A stretch of 64,000 nt of DNA from positions 124,001 through 188,000 of the forward strand of contig JASMHC010000009.1 in assembly GCA_030750975.1 (NCBI GenBank), in the 5' to 3' direction. The notes beneath the pieces were generated by a model, which was not told the DNA's origin, did not search any database, and saw only the letters and a list, made by a program, of their open reading frames with translations. Shown piece after piece: positions 7,739 through 16,521 of the stretch. Position 1 is the stretch's first letter. The number at the start of each line of letters is the position of its first letter. This stretch comes from Paracoccaceae bacterium. GTDB lineage: Bacteria; Pseudomonadota; Alphaproteobacteria; Rhodobacterales; Rhodobacteraceae. The position numbers and the translations under genes are program-made.

Positions 7739-9392
7739 TGGCTTTGGTCTCCGGGTAAAGGGCAGCCTTGAAAGGTGCGGCGCCGAGGCGGCGATAGGTT
7801 TCTAGAAAGGTTTCGCCAGAGGTTTCACGCAAGGTAAGATAGGCGGCGATCAGGCGTTCAAGCGCGGGAAGGATTTCCTCGTATGAGAAACCCGGCCCGA
7901 CCCGAGAACCGATCTCGGCGGTTTCCGTGGCGTCGCCGCCCAGGGTGATCTGATAGTTTTCAACCCCGGCCCGATCCAGACCCAGAATGCCGATATGACC
8001 GACATGGTGATGGCCGCAGGCGTTGATGCAGCCCGAGATCTTGATCTTCAGCTCACCAATGTCATTTTCCAGCTTCAACTCGTCAAAACGGGTGGCGATC
8101 TGCTGGGCAATCGGGATCGAGCGGGCGGTGGCCAGCGCACAGTAATCCATGCCGGGGCAGGCGATGATGTCGCTGACCAGCCCGATATTTGCCGTCGCCA
8201 GGCCGGCCTTTTTCAGCTCGGCATGAATTTGCGGCAGATCGGCCATATGGACATGGGGCAGGATCACGTTCTGCTCGTGGCTGACGCGCAGTTCGTCATA
8301 GCCAAAGCGCTTGGCCAGCGAGGCCATAACCCGCATCTGGTCCGAGGTCGCATCCCCCGGCGTTTGTCCATGGGCTTTCAGGCTGATCGAGACGATGGTA
8401 TGGCCCTCGGCCATGTGCGGTGTCAGGTTCGTATCCGCCCACGAGCGGAACACCGGATCATTGCGATAGGCGATGTCATAGGCGTCCACATCGCGCGAAG
8501 CAAACTCGGGTGCCGCGAATTGATCCTCGATATCGGCCAGAAGGGCCTGATCCACACCCGAATAGGTCGGGCGCAGCTTTTCAAACCGTGCTTCCACCTG
8601 TTCGCGGATCGTGTCGATTCCCAGCTCGTGCACGGTGATCTTGATGCGGGCCTTGTACTTGTTGTCCCGACGTCCGATCTGGTTCCATGTGCTGACGGTG
8701 GCCTCGAGATAGGCCAGCAGGTCCGCGCGGGGCAGGAAATCCCGCAACACCTTGCCGATCATCGGCGTGCGGCCCAGACCGCCGCCGACAACCACCTCAA
8801 AGCCTTCTTCGCCGTCGCGTTCGACAATGCGCAGGCCAATGTCATGCGCTTTGGTCACGGCGCGGTCACTGGCGGCTCCGGTGATGGCGATCTTGAACTT
8901 GCGCGGCATGAACTGAAATTCCGGATGGTCGGTCGACCATTGGCGGATCAATTCAGCCACCGGGCGCGGATCGGCGATTTCATCGGCTGCGGCACCGGCG
9001 AAATGGTCGGCGGTCACGTTGCGGATGCAGTTGCCGCTGGTCTGGATCGCATGCATTTGCACGTCGGCCAGCGCGTCCAGAATATCCGGCACGTCGCGCA
9101 GTTTCGGCCAGTTGAACTGGATGTTCTGGCGGGTGGTGAAATGGCCATAGCCCTTGTCCCAGCGGTCGGCGATGTCTGCCAGCTTGGTCATCTGACGGCT
9201 GTTCAGCGTTCCATAGGGCACGGCCACCCGCAGCATATAGGCATGCAGTTGCAGATAGAGACCGTTCATCAGGCGCAGCGGCTTGAATTCGTCTTCGGTC
9301 AAAGCGCCGGAAATGCGGCGCTCGACCTGCCCGCGAAACTGGGCGTTACGCTCGGCCACGAAATCGGCGTCGAAATCGCTGTACTTATACAT
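7728..9392 (-). CDS. cysI: Assimilatory nitrite/sulfite reductase, sulfite reductase hemoprotein
   Basis: A 554-residue siroheme/[4Fe-4S] enzyme that reduces sulfite to sulfide with six electrons. Two ferredoxin-like half-domains and two siroheme domains are present. Ligand cysteines are seen in CPGMDYC and SGCINACGHHHVGHIG near the C-terminus. The start MYKYSDFDADFV at 9392 overlaps the upstream DUF2849 gene by 8 bp and matches family N-termini. Location with cysH and DUF934 argues for sulfite rather than nitrite. The siroheme synthase gene cysG, often first in this operon, is not in the window. Confidence 0.93.
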   Translation of the reverse strand: MYKYSDFDADFVAERNAQFRGQVERRISGALTEDEFKPLRLMNGLYLQLHAYMLRVAVPYGTLNSRQMTKLADIADRWDKGYGHFTTRQNIQFNWPKLRDVPDILDALADVQMHAIQTSGNCIRNVTADHFAGAAADEIADPRPVAELIRQWSTDHPEFQFMPRKFKIAITGAASDRAVTKAHDIGLRIVERDGEEGFEVVVGGGLGRTPMIGKVLRDFLPRADLLAYLEATVSTWNQIGRRDNKYKARIKITVHELGIDTIREQVEARFEKLRPTYSGVDQALLADIEDQFAAPEFASRDVDAYDIAYRNDPVFRSWADTNLTPHMAEGHTIVSISLKAHGQTPGDATSDQMRVMASLAKRFGYDELRVSHEQNVILPHVHMADLPQIHAELKKAGLATANIGLVSDIIACPGMDYCALATARSIPIAQQIATRFDELKLENDIGELKIKISGCINACGHHHVGHIGILGLDRAGVENYQITLGGDATETAEIGSRVGPGFSYEEILPALERLIAAYLTLRETSGETFLETYRRLGAAPFKAALYPETKANAA

Positions 9393-9693
9393 AGGCCCGG
9401 CCTTCCTGCTTGCCATGCGCATAGTTCGAAGGGCCACGGCGGCGGAAATCTTCGCGGAAATGGGTGGGTTCAGGACCGTTTGGTCCCGGGGCTGCATCGG
9501 CCAGATAGGCGCCTACGGCTTCCGACGGACGGCGCTGAGCGTCCAGCAGGCGCAGCTGGGCGTGGGCCTCGTCGGTGATCAGCTCGGCCATGTGCATGTC
9601 GCGGGTCCACATGTCGCGGTCGGTCAGATAGATCACATCACCCTCGATCAGGGCATTTGCAGTGACGACTTTCGGCGTGAACTGACGGGCCAT
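9385..9693 (-). CDS. DUF2849 protein, first gene of the cys operon
   Basis: A 102-residue protein starting MARQFTPKVVTANALIEGDVIYL, with the DUF2849 pattern. Its only known association is with alphaproteobacterial sulfite reductase operons; the function is unknown. The ATG at 9693 follows a good GGAGAG site. It appears to head the operon 9693 to about 6500 and is divergent from the Lrp-family gene. Confidence 0.87.
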   Translation of the reverse strand: MARQFTPKVVTANALIEGDVIYLTDRDMWTRDMHMAELITDEAHAQLRLLDAQRRPSEAVGAYLADAAPGPNGPEPTHFREDFRRRGPSNYAHGKQEGRAYV

Positions 9694-9781
9694 TGGACTC
9701 TCCTGAAATGGCTGTTGGTGAATTGGTTGCCCTTAATATAGAAAATAGTTCTGGTTATTGGCTATATCTGCGGCTAAATAA

Positions 9782-9794
9782 GGAACATTGTTCC
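9782..9794. promoter_or_regulatory. Palindromic operator candidate in the cys/Lrp divergent region
   Basis: A perfect 13-bp palindrome GGAACATTGTTCC lies in the 151-bp AT-rich spacer between the cys operon and the divergent Lrp/AsnC gene, 50 bp before the latter's ATG. Lrp-family proteins bind short inverted repeats of this size, and autoregulation is typical. The link is inferred. Confidence 0.45.
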
Positions 9795-9844
9795 AAATCC
9801 TTTCGAATTCAGAACGGGATTGCCAAACAGACAAGGATATAGGG

Positions 9845-10306
9845 ATGACAGCCCGCATAGATGACACCGACAGGAAAATCCTTGCAGAGCTTCAACGCGA
9901 TGCGGGCCAGTCACTGGACGAGATTGCCAGGAAAATCGGGTCATCCAAGACGCCGGTATGGAATCGCATTCGCAAACTGCGCGACTCGGGCGTTATCCGG
10001 CAAAGCACGGTTTTGCTTGATCCGGAATCGCTTGGGTTTGACGCCTGCTTTTTCGTTCTGATCCGCACCAGCGAACACGAGGCCGACTGGCAGGCCAAGT
10101 TTCTGAAGGCGCTGCGTGACCGGCCCGAGGTGCTCGAGGCGCACCGGCTGGCCGGTGACATCGACTATATCCTGAAGGTTCAGGTGGAAAACGCCCGCGC
10201 TTATGACCGGTTTTATCAGGCTTTGATATCCGAGGTGAAGGTCCACAACGTAACGGCGCTTTTGTCGATGGAAGAGATCAAATCAACGACGATGCTGCCG
10301 ATTTGA
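9845..10306 (+). CDS. Lrp/AsnC-family transcriptional regulator, likely regulator of the cys operon
   Basis: A 153-residue Lrp/AsnC protein: helix-turn-helix at about residues 5-60 (IDDTDRKILAELQRDAGQSL and DEIARKIGSSKTPVWNRIR), then the RAM/AsnC ligand domain (VLEAHRLAGDIDYILKV). The ATG at 9845 follows AAGGA at 7 nt. Divergence from the sulfite reductase operon and a palindrome in the spacer suggest it controls sulfur assimilation in response to a sulfur metabolite, as for CysB functionally; this is inference. Confidence 0.9.
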   Translation: MTARIDDTDRKILAELQRDAGQSLDEIARKIGSSKTPVWNRIRKLRDSGVIRQSTVLLDPESLGFDACFFVLIRTSEHEADWQAKFLKALRDRPEVLEAHRLAGDIDYILKVQVENARAYDRFYQALISEVKVHNVTALLSMEEIKSTTMLPI

Positions 10307-10320
10307 AACGCCCACACCCT

Positions 10321-11505
10321 TTAGCCCTTGCTGACCATCAACCGTTCAAGCCCGTGGAAATGATAAAGATTGGCATATTGCGGATCCTCTGCCAGCCTTA
10401 GATCGGGCAGGCGTTCGAACAGTACGCGCAAGGCAATCTGTAGTTCCAGCCGCGCCAATGGCGCACCGACGCAGAAATGCAGGCCGCCTCCGAATGCCGA
10501 GTTGGCTTTGATCGGGCGGGTTGGGTCGAACACGGATGGCGCATCCCATTCGCCCGGATCACGGCCCGCGGCGGCCAGCATCAGGGCAACCTGATCCCCA
10601 CGCTTGAACCTGTGACCGGCCATGGTGATGTCCTCGTAGGCGTAGCGGGTGAAAACGTGCAATGGCGGGTCATAGCGCAGGATTTCCTCGACCGTGCCTT
10701 CAATGGCGTCCGGCGTGGTCCAGCCGGGGTCGGCGCCGTGGTCCAGCAGGGTTTTCACACCGTTGCCCAAGGTGTGAACCGTTGCCTCGTGCCCGGCGTT
10801 CAGCAGCAGGATGCAGGTGGTGATCATCTCGTCGGTAGACAGCTTCTGACCGTCTTCCTCGGCCGCGATCAGCTCGGTCAGCAGATCGTCGGCGGGCTGG
10901 GCGCGGCGGGTTTCGATATAGCCGCGCATGAAGTCGGTGAACTCGGTCGCGGCCTTGGCGGCGGCCTGTTCGATCTTTGCTGTGCGGCGGGCCTGATACA
11001 TCGCGACCATATCGTTTGACCAGCTTAGCAACTGGTTCGACATCTCCACCGGAACGCCCAGCAGCCAGCAGATCACGGCGACGGGAATCGGTTGGGCATA
11101 GGATCTGATCAGATCAAACGGGCGGTCGGGGAAACCGTCGATCAGCTGGTGGGACAATGCCTCGATCTCGGGTCCCAGCGCGTTGATACGGCGGCTTGTA
11201 AACGCCTGTAAAACAAGGCGTCTTAGGCGTTTGTGCTTTGGGCCTTCAAGCTCGAGCATCGAATGCGCTTCGAGCTTGTAGAAGGGTTCAAGATGCGGTG
11301 GAACCGGCTTGGCCAGTTCGGCGGGAATCTCGCGCCCGAAGCGCCGGTCGCGCAGGATGGCCTGCACGGTGCTGGCGGGAAACACGGCGACCATATCGTA
11401 GTCGTCCCACAAAACCAGCCTGCCTGCCTGACGGCAGGTTTCATAGAACGGATAGGGGTTCTGAACGAATTCGGGATCGGTCGGAGATTGGGACAGGCGC
11501 TGCAT
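10321..11505 (-). CDS. Cytochrome P450
   Basis: A 394-residue soluble bacterial P450. The I-helix oxygen-activation motif is LLNAGHEATVHTLGNGV, the K-helix ExxR is EEILRYDPPL, and the heme-cysteine loop is FGGGLHFCVGAPLARLE. Length is normal for CYP1xx-class enzymes that use separate ferredoxin partners. The substrate is unknown, and no ferredoxin gene is adjacent. The start is uncertain: ATG at 11505 or an in-frame TTG at 11535, neither with a clear ribosome binding site. It is convergent with the Lrp gene, only 14 bp apart. Confidence 0.92.
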   Translation of the reverse strand: MQRLSQSPTDPEFVQNPYPFYETCRQAGRLVLWDDYDMVAVFPASTVQAILRDRRFGREIPAELAKPVPPHLEPFYKLEAHSMLELEGPKHKRLRRLVLQAFTSRRINALGPEIEALSHQLIDGFPDRPFDLIRSYAQPIPVAVICWLLGVPVEMSNQLLSWSNDMVAMYQARRTAKIEQAAAKAATEFTDFMRGYIETRRAQPADDLLTELIAAEEDGQKLSTDEMITTCILLLNAGHEATVHTLGNGVKTLLDHGADPGWTTPDAIEGTVEEILRYDPPLHVFTRYAYEDITMAGHRFKRGDQVALMLAAAGRDPGEWDAPSVFDPTRPIKANSAFGGGLHFCVGAPLARLELQIALRVLFERLPDLRLAEDPQYANLYHFHGLERLMVSKG

Positions 11506-11547
11506 GGGACAGTCTTGATCCAGACCTTGCGGCAAATCAATAGCGGG

Positions 11548-12303
11548 TCATACGCCGGTTGCCGAGGCTTCCAGCGCGTTGACGATCGCAGAAAAATCCG
11601 CCGCTTTCAGACTGGCCCCTCCGACCAGGGCACCATCGACATTGTTCAGGGCAAAAATCTCAGAAGCGTTGTCGGGTTTGACCGAACCGCCGTAAAGAAT
11701 GCGCATCCCGTGGGCCTCGGCGGTTTCGTGATGCGCGGCAAGAAAACCGCGGATGAAGGAATGGGTTTGGGTAATTTCATCCAGACTTGGGATCTTGCCG
11801 GTGCCGATGGCCCAAACGGGTTCATAGGCGATCACCGTGTTCGCAGCCAGCGCGCCATCCGGGACCGAGCCTTCCAGTTGTTTGCCAAGAACTTGATTTG
11901 TCACACCTTTTTCGCGCTCTTCCAGCGTCTCTCCGATGCAGATGACAGCGACCAGCCCGGACGCCCACGCGGCCAGAACCTTGTCGTGGACCTGTTGATC
12001 AGTCTCGCCATGATCGGTGCGGCGTTCGGAATGGCCGAGGATCACATGGGTTGCGCCGGCGTCTTTCAGCATGTCGGCGGAAATGTCGCCGGTATGGGCG
12101 CCCGAGGTGTTGGCGTGGCAGTCCTGACCGCCGATTCGGATCGGGCCTGCGGCGTCTGCGGCCTTGGAAACAAGAGTTGCGGGGGGGCAGATCAGGATTT
12201 CAACCGAAGGATCCGGATGATTTGCAGCAAGGGTTTCAAGCTGCGCCAGCGAGGCCGAAACCCCGTTCATTTTCCAATTGCCTGCTGCCAGTTTACCGGG
12301 CAT
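11548..12303 (-). CDS. tpiA: Triosephosphate isomerase
   Basis: A 251-residue TIM-barrel enzyme interconverting dihydroxyacetone phosphate and glyceraldehyde-3-phosphate. The substrate-binding lysine is in AGNWKMNG at the N-terminus, the electrophilic histidine in VILGHSERR, and the catalytic glutamate and flexible loop in [12 protein letters not shown]. The phosphate-binding [10 protein letters not shown] and [10 protein letters not shown] are present. It stands alone and is followed by the P450 gene after 42 bp. Confidence 0.97.
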   Translation of the reverse strand: MPGKLAAGNWKMNGVSASLAQLETLAANHPDPSVEILICPPATLVSKAADAAGPIRIGGQDCHANTSGAHTGDISADMLKDAGATHVILGHSERRTDHGETDQQVHDKVLAAWASGLVAVICIGETLEEREKGVTNQVLGKQLEGSVPDGALAANTVIAYEPVWAIGTGKIPSLDEITQTHSFIRGFLAAHHETAEAHGMRILYGGSVKPDNASEIFALNNVDGALVGGASLKAADFSAIVNALEASATGV

Positions 12304-12396
12304 GTGCGCCTCCTGTTGTTGGTTGCGCCCACGATGGCAATTCGACCGGCAAGGTCAAGGTCTTCAGTGGTCGCAAGCCGGTAAAACGGCAGGCGA

Positions 12397-12774
12397 TCAG
12401 CCTTTCTGCTCGGCCTGAAGCTGTTCTATGTCTTTGAATTTGATGGATTCTCCGCAACCGCAAGCGTCCGTGACATTGGGGTTGCGAAATTTGAAGCCGC
12501 TTTCCAGAAGCGAGACCTCATAGTCGATTTCGGTGCCGAACAGGAACATCTGTGCCATCGGGGCGATCATCACGACGGCGCCGTCCTGTTTGACGATTTC
12601 GTCATTGGGATCGGTTTGGGCGACATAGTCCATGGTGTATTCCATACCCGCGCAGCCGCCCTTTTTGACGCCGATGCGAAGGCCGGAATGGCCTTCCCTG
12701 TCCATCAGCTTCTTGATCTGGGCCGATGCTGACGGGGTCATGGTGACCGCTTGTTTGCCTGGAATTCCGAACAT
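12397..12774 (-). CDS. HesB/IscA-type iron-sulfur cluster insertion protein
   Basis: A 125-residue A-type Fe-S carrier. The three conserved cysteines are seen in GGCAGMEY and in the C-terminal ACGCGES. It accepts assembled clusters from the SUF machinery and delivers them to apoproteins. In alphaproteobacteria this SufA/ErpA-like protein often ends the suf operon, and here it follows a SufT-like gene by 22 bp, but sufBCDSE themselves are absent. Assignment to SufA versus ErpA is open. Confidence 0.92.
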   Translation of the reverse strand: MFGIPGKQAVTMTPSASAQIKKLMDREGHSGLRIGVKKGGCAGMEYTMDYVAQTDPNDEIVKQDGAVVMIAPMAQMFLFGTEIDYEVSLLESGFKFRNPNVTDACGCGESIKFKDIEQLQAEQKG

Positions 12775-12796
12775 TTTATGTCCTGTTTACAGTGGC

Positions 12797-13159
12797 TTAC
12801 ATAAAGCCCAGCTCAAGCCGGGCTTCGTCGCTCATCATGTCCATGCCCCAGGGCGGTTCCCATGTCAGCTGGACATTGACGCTTTTTACACCGCCCAGCG
12901 GTTCGACCGCATCGACGATCCATCCGGGCATGTCACCGGCCACGGGGCAGCCCGGCGCGGTGAGGGTCATGATGATTGATACATCATTTTCCTCATTGAT
13001 TTCAACGGTATATATCAGACCAAGGTCATAGATATTGACCGGGATTTCAGGGTCAAAGACCGTGCGGCAGGCCTCGATCACCTGATCGAATAGGGGGTGA
13101 TCAGTTGTGGAGGGCACGATCAGTGGTGCACCTTCGACGGGATCGGTGGCTTGGCTCAT
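12797..13159 (-). CDS. sufT: SUF-associated Fe-S assembly protein (MIP18/DUF59, SufT-like)
   Basis: A 120-residue DUF59 protein with the family core DPEIPVNIYDLGLIY and the MTLTAPGCPVAGDMP loop, whose cysteine is conserved. Members help mature Fe-S proteins together with SufBCD. It is followed at 22 bp by an A-type carrier gene, so the two form a short Fe-S maturation operon detached from the main suf cluster. Confidence 0.88.
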   Translation of the reverse strand: MSQATDPVEGAPLIVPSTTDHPLFDQVIEACRTVFDPEIPVNIYDLGLIYTVEINEENDVSIIMTLTAPGCPVAGDMPGWIVDAVEPLGGVKSVNVQLTWEPPWGMDMMSDEARLELGFM

Positions 13160-13356
13160 GGGTCGTCCTGTTCATTTCCTGAGTGATTATATAGGGAACT
13201 CCGCATGCATCGTCCAGAGGCGACGCGAATGATGACATTTGTAAAATTTGTACATTGAAACAGTACAAATGCCCCGGGGGGGTCGGTTTTGCTGCGAGAC
13301 GCTGTTTGACGTAGGGGGTATCCTTGCCGGAGACGGCGTATGATCCGGTTGGGGCG

Positions 13357-13393
13357 GATGCCTCCGGCGGGGATATTTGTTGTCAAAAGATGC
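13357..13393. repeat. Dispersed 'CTCCGGCGGG...TATTT' repeat, copy 1
   Basis: The sequence GATGCCTCCGGCGGGGATAT followed by TTGTTGTCAAAAGATG resembles 31021-31060 and, in inverted form, 31183-31216 and 59231-59262. All copies are intergenic. This short motif seems to be a family-specific dispersed repeat; its role is unknown. It lies 63 bp before tgt. Confidence 0.5.
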
Positions 13394-13455
13394 AGTGGAT
13401 TGCGCATGGGCCGAGGCCGGAGTATGCGGGGGGCTGTTTTAAGAACGGGGCGGAT

Positions 13456-14583
13456 ATGCAGCGGTTTTCCTTTGAGCTGAAAGCGACGGATGGACAGGCA
13501 CGAACGGGGGTGATTTCAACCCCGAAGGGGGATATTCGCACGCCGGCCTTCATGCCGGTTGGAACGGCGGCGACGGTGAAGGCGATGATGCCGGAAAGCG
13601 TGGCGGCGACTGGCGCGGATATTTTGCTGGGCAATACCTATCACCTGATGCTGCGCCCGACGGCCGAGCGGATCGACCGATTGGGCGGGCTGCACAAGTT
13701 CATGAATTGGGACAAGCCGATCCTGACCGATAGCGGCGGGTTTCAGGTGATGTCACTGGCGGCGTTGCGCAAGCTGACCGAGGACGGAGTGACCTTCAAA
13801 TCGCATATCGACGGATCCAGGCATGTGCTGACGCCGGAGCGCTCGATGGAGATCCAGCGGTTGCTGGGAAGCGATATCGTCATGTGCTTTGACGAATGTC
13901 CGGCCTTGCCCGCGTCGGATGAAGATGTGGCCCGATCGATGCGTCTGTCGATGCGCTGGGCCAAGCGGTCGCGCGAGGCGTTCGGCGACCGGCCGGGCTA
14001 TGCCCTGTTCGGCATTCAGCAAGGCGGGGTGACAGAAGACCTGCGGGCCGAGAGCGCACAAGCTTTGCGCGAGATCGGCTTCGAAGGGTATGCGATTGGC
14101 GGTCTGGCGGTCGGCGAGGGGCAGGACGCGATGTTTGGCGTTCTGGATTATGCGCCGGCGCAATTGCCCAGGGACAAGCCGCGCTATCTGATGGGGGTCG
14201 GCAAGCCTGACGATATCGTCGGTGCGGTCAAGCGCGGTGTTGATATGATGGATTGCGTGTTGCCGTCACGCTCGGGGCGGACGGGGCAGGCATTTACCCG
14301 CCATGGGGTGGTGAATATCAAGAATGCCCGCCATCAGGATGATCCGCGCCCGCTGGACGAAAATTGCGCCTGTCCGGCGTGCCGGAATTATTCGCGGGCC
14401 TATCTGCATCATGTGTTCCGGTCTCAGGAAATGATCAGCGGCATGCTGCTGACATGGCACAATCTGCAATATTATCAGGATATCATGGACGGCATGCGGC
14501 AGGCCATTGCCGCGGGCACGTTCGCTGAATGGGAAAAGGCGTTCCATGAGGGCCGCGCCGAAGGGGATATTGCGCCCTTGTGA
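13456..14583 (+). CDS. tgt: Queuine (guanine) tRNA-ribosyltransferase
   Basis: A 375-residue TGT that exchanges G34 of GUN-anticodon tRNAs (Asp, Asn, His, Tyr) for preQ1 as part of queuosine synthesis. The catalytic region [13 protein letters not shown] is present, as are [12 protein letters not shown] and [16 protein letters not shown]. The zinc ligands are in [18 protein letters not shown]. The start [13 protein letters not shown] at 13456 fits the family; an in-frame ATG at 13324 would add 44 non-homologous residues. queG, the last enzyme of the pathway, is also in the window at 61.4-62.4 kb, and both tRNA-Asp genes here encode substrates. Confidence 0.96.
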   Translation: MQRFSFELKATDGQARTGVISTPKGDIRTPAFMPVGTAATVKAMMPESVAATGADILLGNTYHLMLRPTAERIDRLGGLHKFMNWDKPILTDSGGFQVMSLAALRKLTEDGVTFKSHIDGSRHVLTPERSMEIQRLLGSDIVMCFDECPALPASDEDVARSMRLSMRWAKRSREAFGDRPGYALFGIQQGGVTEDLRAESAQALREIGFEGYAIGGLAVGEGQDAMFGVLDYAPAQLPRDKPRYLMGVGKPDDIVGAVKRGVDMMDCVLPSRSGRTGQAFTRHGVVNIKNARHQDDPRPLDENCACPACRNYSRAYLHHVFRSQEMISGMLLTWHNLQYYQDIMDGMRQAIAAGTFAEWEKAFHEGRAEGDIAPL

Positions 14584-14645
14584 ATGTGATTGCCTTGGGC
14601 GGGGGCAGTGCACTAGCCTTTGGGGCGGGCAGAGAGCGGGCGGTT

Positions 14646-15920
14646 ATGGATAGCCATCATTCAAATCTGTGGCAGGCGAGTTGCCGCGAGGATTTCCGAA
14701 GCGCAGCGCTTGAGGGGGCTGCCGAGGTCGATCTCGTGGTGATTGGTGGCGGCTATACCGGCCTTTCGGCGGCCCTGACCGCGGCAGAAGGCGGGGCGCG
14801 CGTGGTGCTGCTGGAGGGCGAGCGTATCGGGCACGGAGGCTCGGGCCGCAATGTGGGGCTGTGCAATGCGGGGCTTTGGCTGCCGCCGGAAGAAATCACC
14901 AAGCGGCTGGGCAAGCAGCAGGGCGGGCGGTTGTCGCAGAGCCTGGGGGCGGCGCCTGATATGGTATACGGCCTGATCGAAAAACACGGGATCGATTGCG
15001 AGCCGGTACGCAATGGCACGCTGCATTGTGCCCATTCCGCTGCCGGTAAGCGCGATTTGGAAGACCGGCACCGTCAGCTGCGCGCGATCGGGGCACCGGT
15101 TGAGTTGCTGGACGCGACGGCGGCGCGGGCGCGGGTTGGCTCGGGCCGCGTGAAGGGGGCGCTTTTTGATCCTCGGGCGGGGACGATCCAGCCTTTGGCC
15201 TTCGCAAAGGGATTGGCGCGGGCGGCGGTTGCCGCGGGGGCGCGGGTTTTTGAACAGACGCCGGCTTTGTCGGTCGGCTGGGAAAACGGCAAATGGGAGG
15301 TGGCAACGCCCGAGGGCACGGTGTTTGCGAAATCGCTGATACAGGCGACCAATGCCTATGGGCGGCGCGACAGTTGGGTGCATTCGCCGCGAATGGTGGC
15401 GGTAAGCTATTTTCAGGCGGCGACGGTGCCGCTGTCTGAGGCGCAGCGCGGAGGCATATTGCCTGGGGGCGAGGGCTGTTGGGACACGGCGCAGGTGATG
15501 TCGTCGTGGCGGCTGGATCAGGCCGGACGGCTGGTGATCGGCGGCATGGGGCAGTTGGACCATCTGGCCAGCCGTGCCCATGCGAACTGGGTTCGGCGGA
15601 AAATGTTGCGGATGTTCCCCGCTTTAAGGGGGGTCGCCTTCGACTATTTGTGGCACGGGCGGATCGGGTTGTCGCAGATATACCTGCCGCAAATCCTGCG
15701 GATCGGGCCGGGCGGGCTGTCTTGTTTCGGGTTTTCCGGCCGCGGGATCGGGCCGGGGACGGTGTTCGGGCAGGCGATGGCGCAAGCGATCCTTGAGGAT
15801 AGTGAGCGGCCTTTGCCGGTAACGCCGGTGGACCGGCAGGATTTCCCGTGGCGGCGCAGCAAAACGGTGTTTTACGAAGCGGGTGCCACGCTGACACATT
15901 TGCTCAGGGATCGGGTTTAG
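14646..15920 (+). CDS. FAD-dependent amino-acid/amine oxidoreductase (DAO family)
   Basis: A 424-residue flavoprotein with the N-terminal ADP-binding motif VDLVVIGGGYTGLSAALTAA and the second motif SGRNVGLCNAGLWLPPEEI. The C-terminal GLSCFGFSGRGIGPGTVFGQ completes the FAD site. This pattern is that of DadA/OrdL-like enzymes (D-amino acid, sarcosine or gamma-glutamylputrescine oxidation). The substrate cannot be told. The chosen ATG fits family N-termini, though an in-frame GTG at 14580 overlaps the tgt stop codon and would allow coupled translation. Confidence 0.85.
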   Translation: MDSHHSNLWQASCREDFRSAALEGAAEVDLVVIGGGYTGLSAALTAAEGGARVVLLEGERIGHGGSGRNVGLCNAGLWLPPEEITKRLGKQQGGRLSQSLGAAPDMVYGLIEKHGIDCEPVRNGTLHCAHSAAGKRDLEDRHRQLRAIGAPVELLDATAARARVGSGRVKGALFDPRAGTIQPLAFAKGLARAAVAAGARVFEQTPALSVGWENGKWEVATPEGTVFAKSLIQATNAYGRRDSWVHSPRMVAVSYFQAATVPLSEAQRGGILPGGEGCWDTAQVMSSWRLDQAGRLVIGGMGQLDHLASRAHANWVRRKMLRMFPALRGVAFDYLWHGRIGLSQIYLPQILRIGPGGLSCFGFSGRGIGPGTVFGQAMAQAILEDSERPLPVTPVDRQDFPWRRSKTVFYEAGATLTHLLRDRV

Positions 15921-15963
15921 GCGGGTTTTCGGTTAAAAGACCTGCACGTGAGCCGATTTGGGA

Positions 15964-16431
15964 TCACTCGACCTGAATATACACTTGGGTCCGCAGGTTT
16001 TCGGGGGGTGTTGAGGAGGGATCGTTCAGGTAGATTTCCCAGCAGGGACCGCCCCATTGCAGGCCTTCCGCCTCGATATGTTGCATCATTGCGCCATAGG
16101 TGTTGCGCAGAGTGTCATAGGGGCCGGTATGCAAAGCGGTGAGCACTTTGCCTTCCGGGGTGTTGCCCGCCTTGATCGGGTCATGGCCCTTGTCCAGGTC
16201 CTCGGGCGATATTTCGAAGCCGACATGGAAATCCATCTGGCCGTTCTCCATCCTGGTGTAAAGCACCAGGGCCGAGCCTGCGGGCGGCACGCCATTGCCC
16301 TGCATATGGGCATAGACCTGTCGCAGGCCCGAGCCGATCGCCTCTGAGATGTCGTCCGGGTTCATTCCGGTGCTGCGCTCGGTGAAAAGGTAGGGTTGGG
16401 CTTCGACAGTGGTCAAAGATATGTCTGACAT
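15964..16431 (-). CDS. GyrI-like small-molecule binding domain protein
   Basis: A 155-residue protein made of a single GyrI-like/AraC-effector-binding (SHS2) domain, without a DNA-binding part. Recognisable pieces are VYAHMQGNGVPPAGSALVLYTR, read as the ligand-pocket strand, and KVLTALHTGPYDTLRNTYG and EIYLNDPSSTPPENLRTQVY. Such stand-alone domains bind or sequester hydrophobic cations or toxins; here the ligand is unknown. It is convergent with the FAD oxidoreductase gene (43 bp apart). Confidence 0.8.
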   Translation of the reverse strand: MSDISLTTVEAQPYLFTERSTGMNPDDISEAIGSGLRQVYAHMQGNGVPPAGSALVLYTRMENGQMDFHVGFEISPEDLDKGHDPIKAGNTPEGKVLTALHTGPYDTLRNTYGAMMQHIEAEGLQWGGPCWEIYLNDPSSTPPENLRTQVYIQVE

Positions 16432-16521
16432 AAGGATTTTCCTGCGATGATGGGTTGCAAGAAGGCTATCCGCCTGATCAGGTGGCGTGCAACAGGTTAA
16501 ACCGGTCAGGCAGGTCGTCAG

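Noticed and set aside
7995-9578. A 527-residue plus-strand frame opposite cysI
   Set aside because: Antisense to cysI, whose catalytic motifs are intact; no domain in the shadow frame.
13156-13407. An 83-residue minus-strand frame upstream of the sufT-like gene
   Set aside because: No domain, no ribosome binding site, and no support beyond being open; it covers the spacer between the Fe-S genes and tgt.
13160-13455. A possible preQ1 or queuosine-related leader before tgt
   Set aside because: No preQ1-type pseudoknot could be drawn; the spacer holds only a dispersed repeat.
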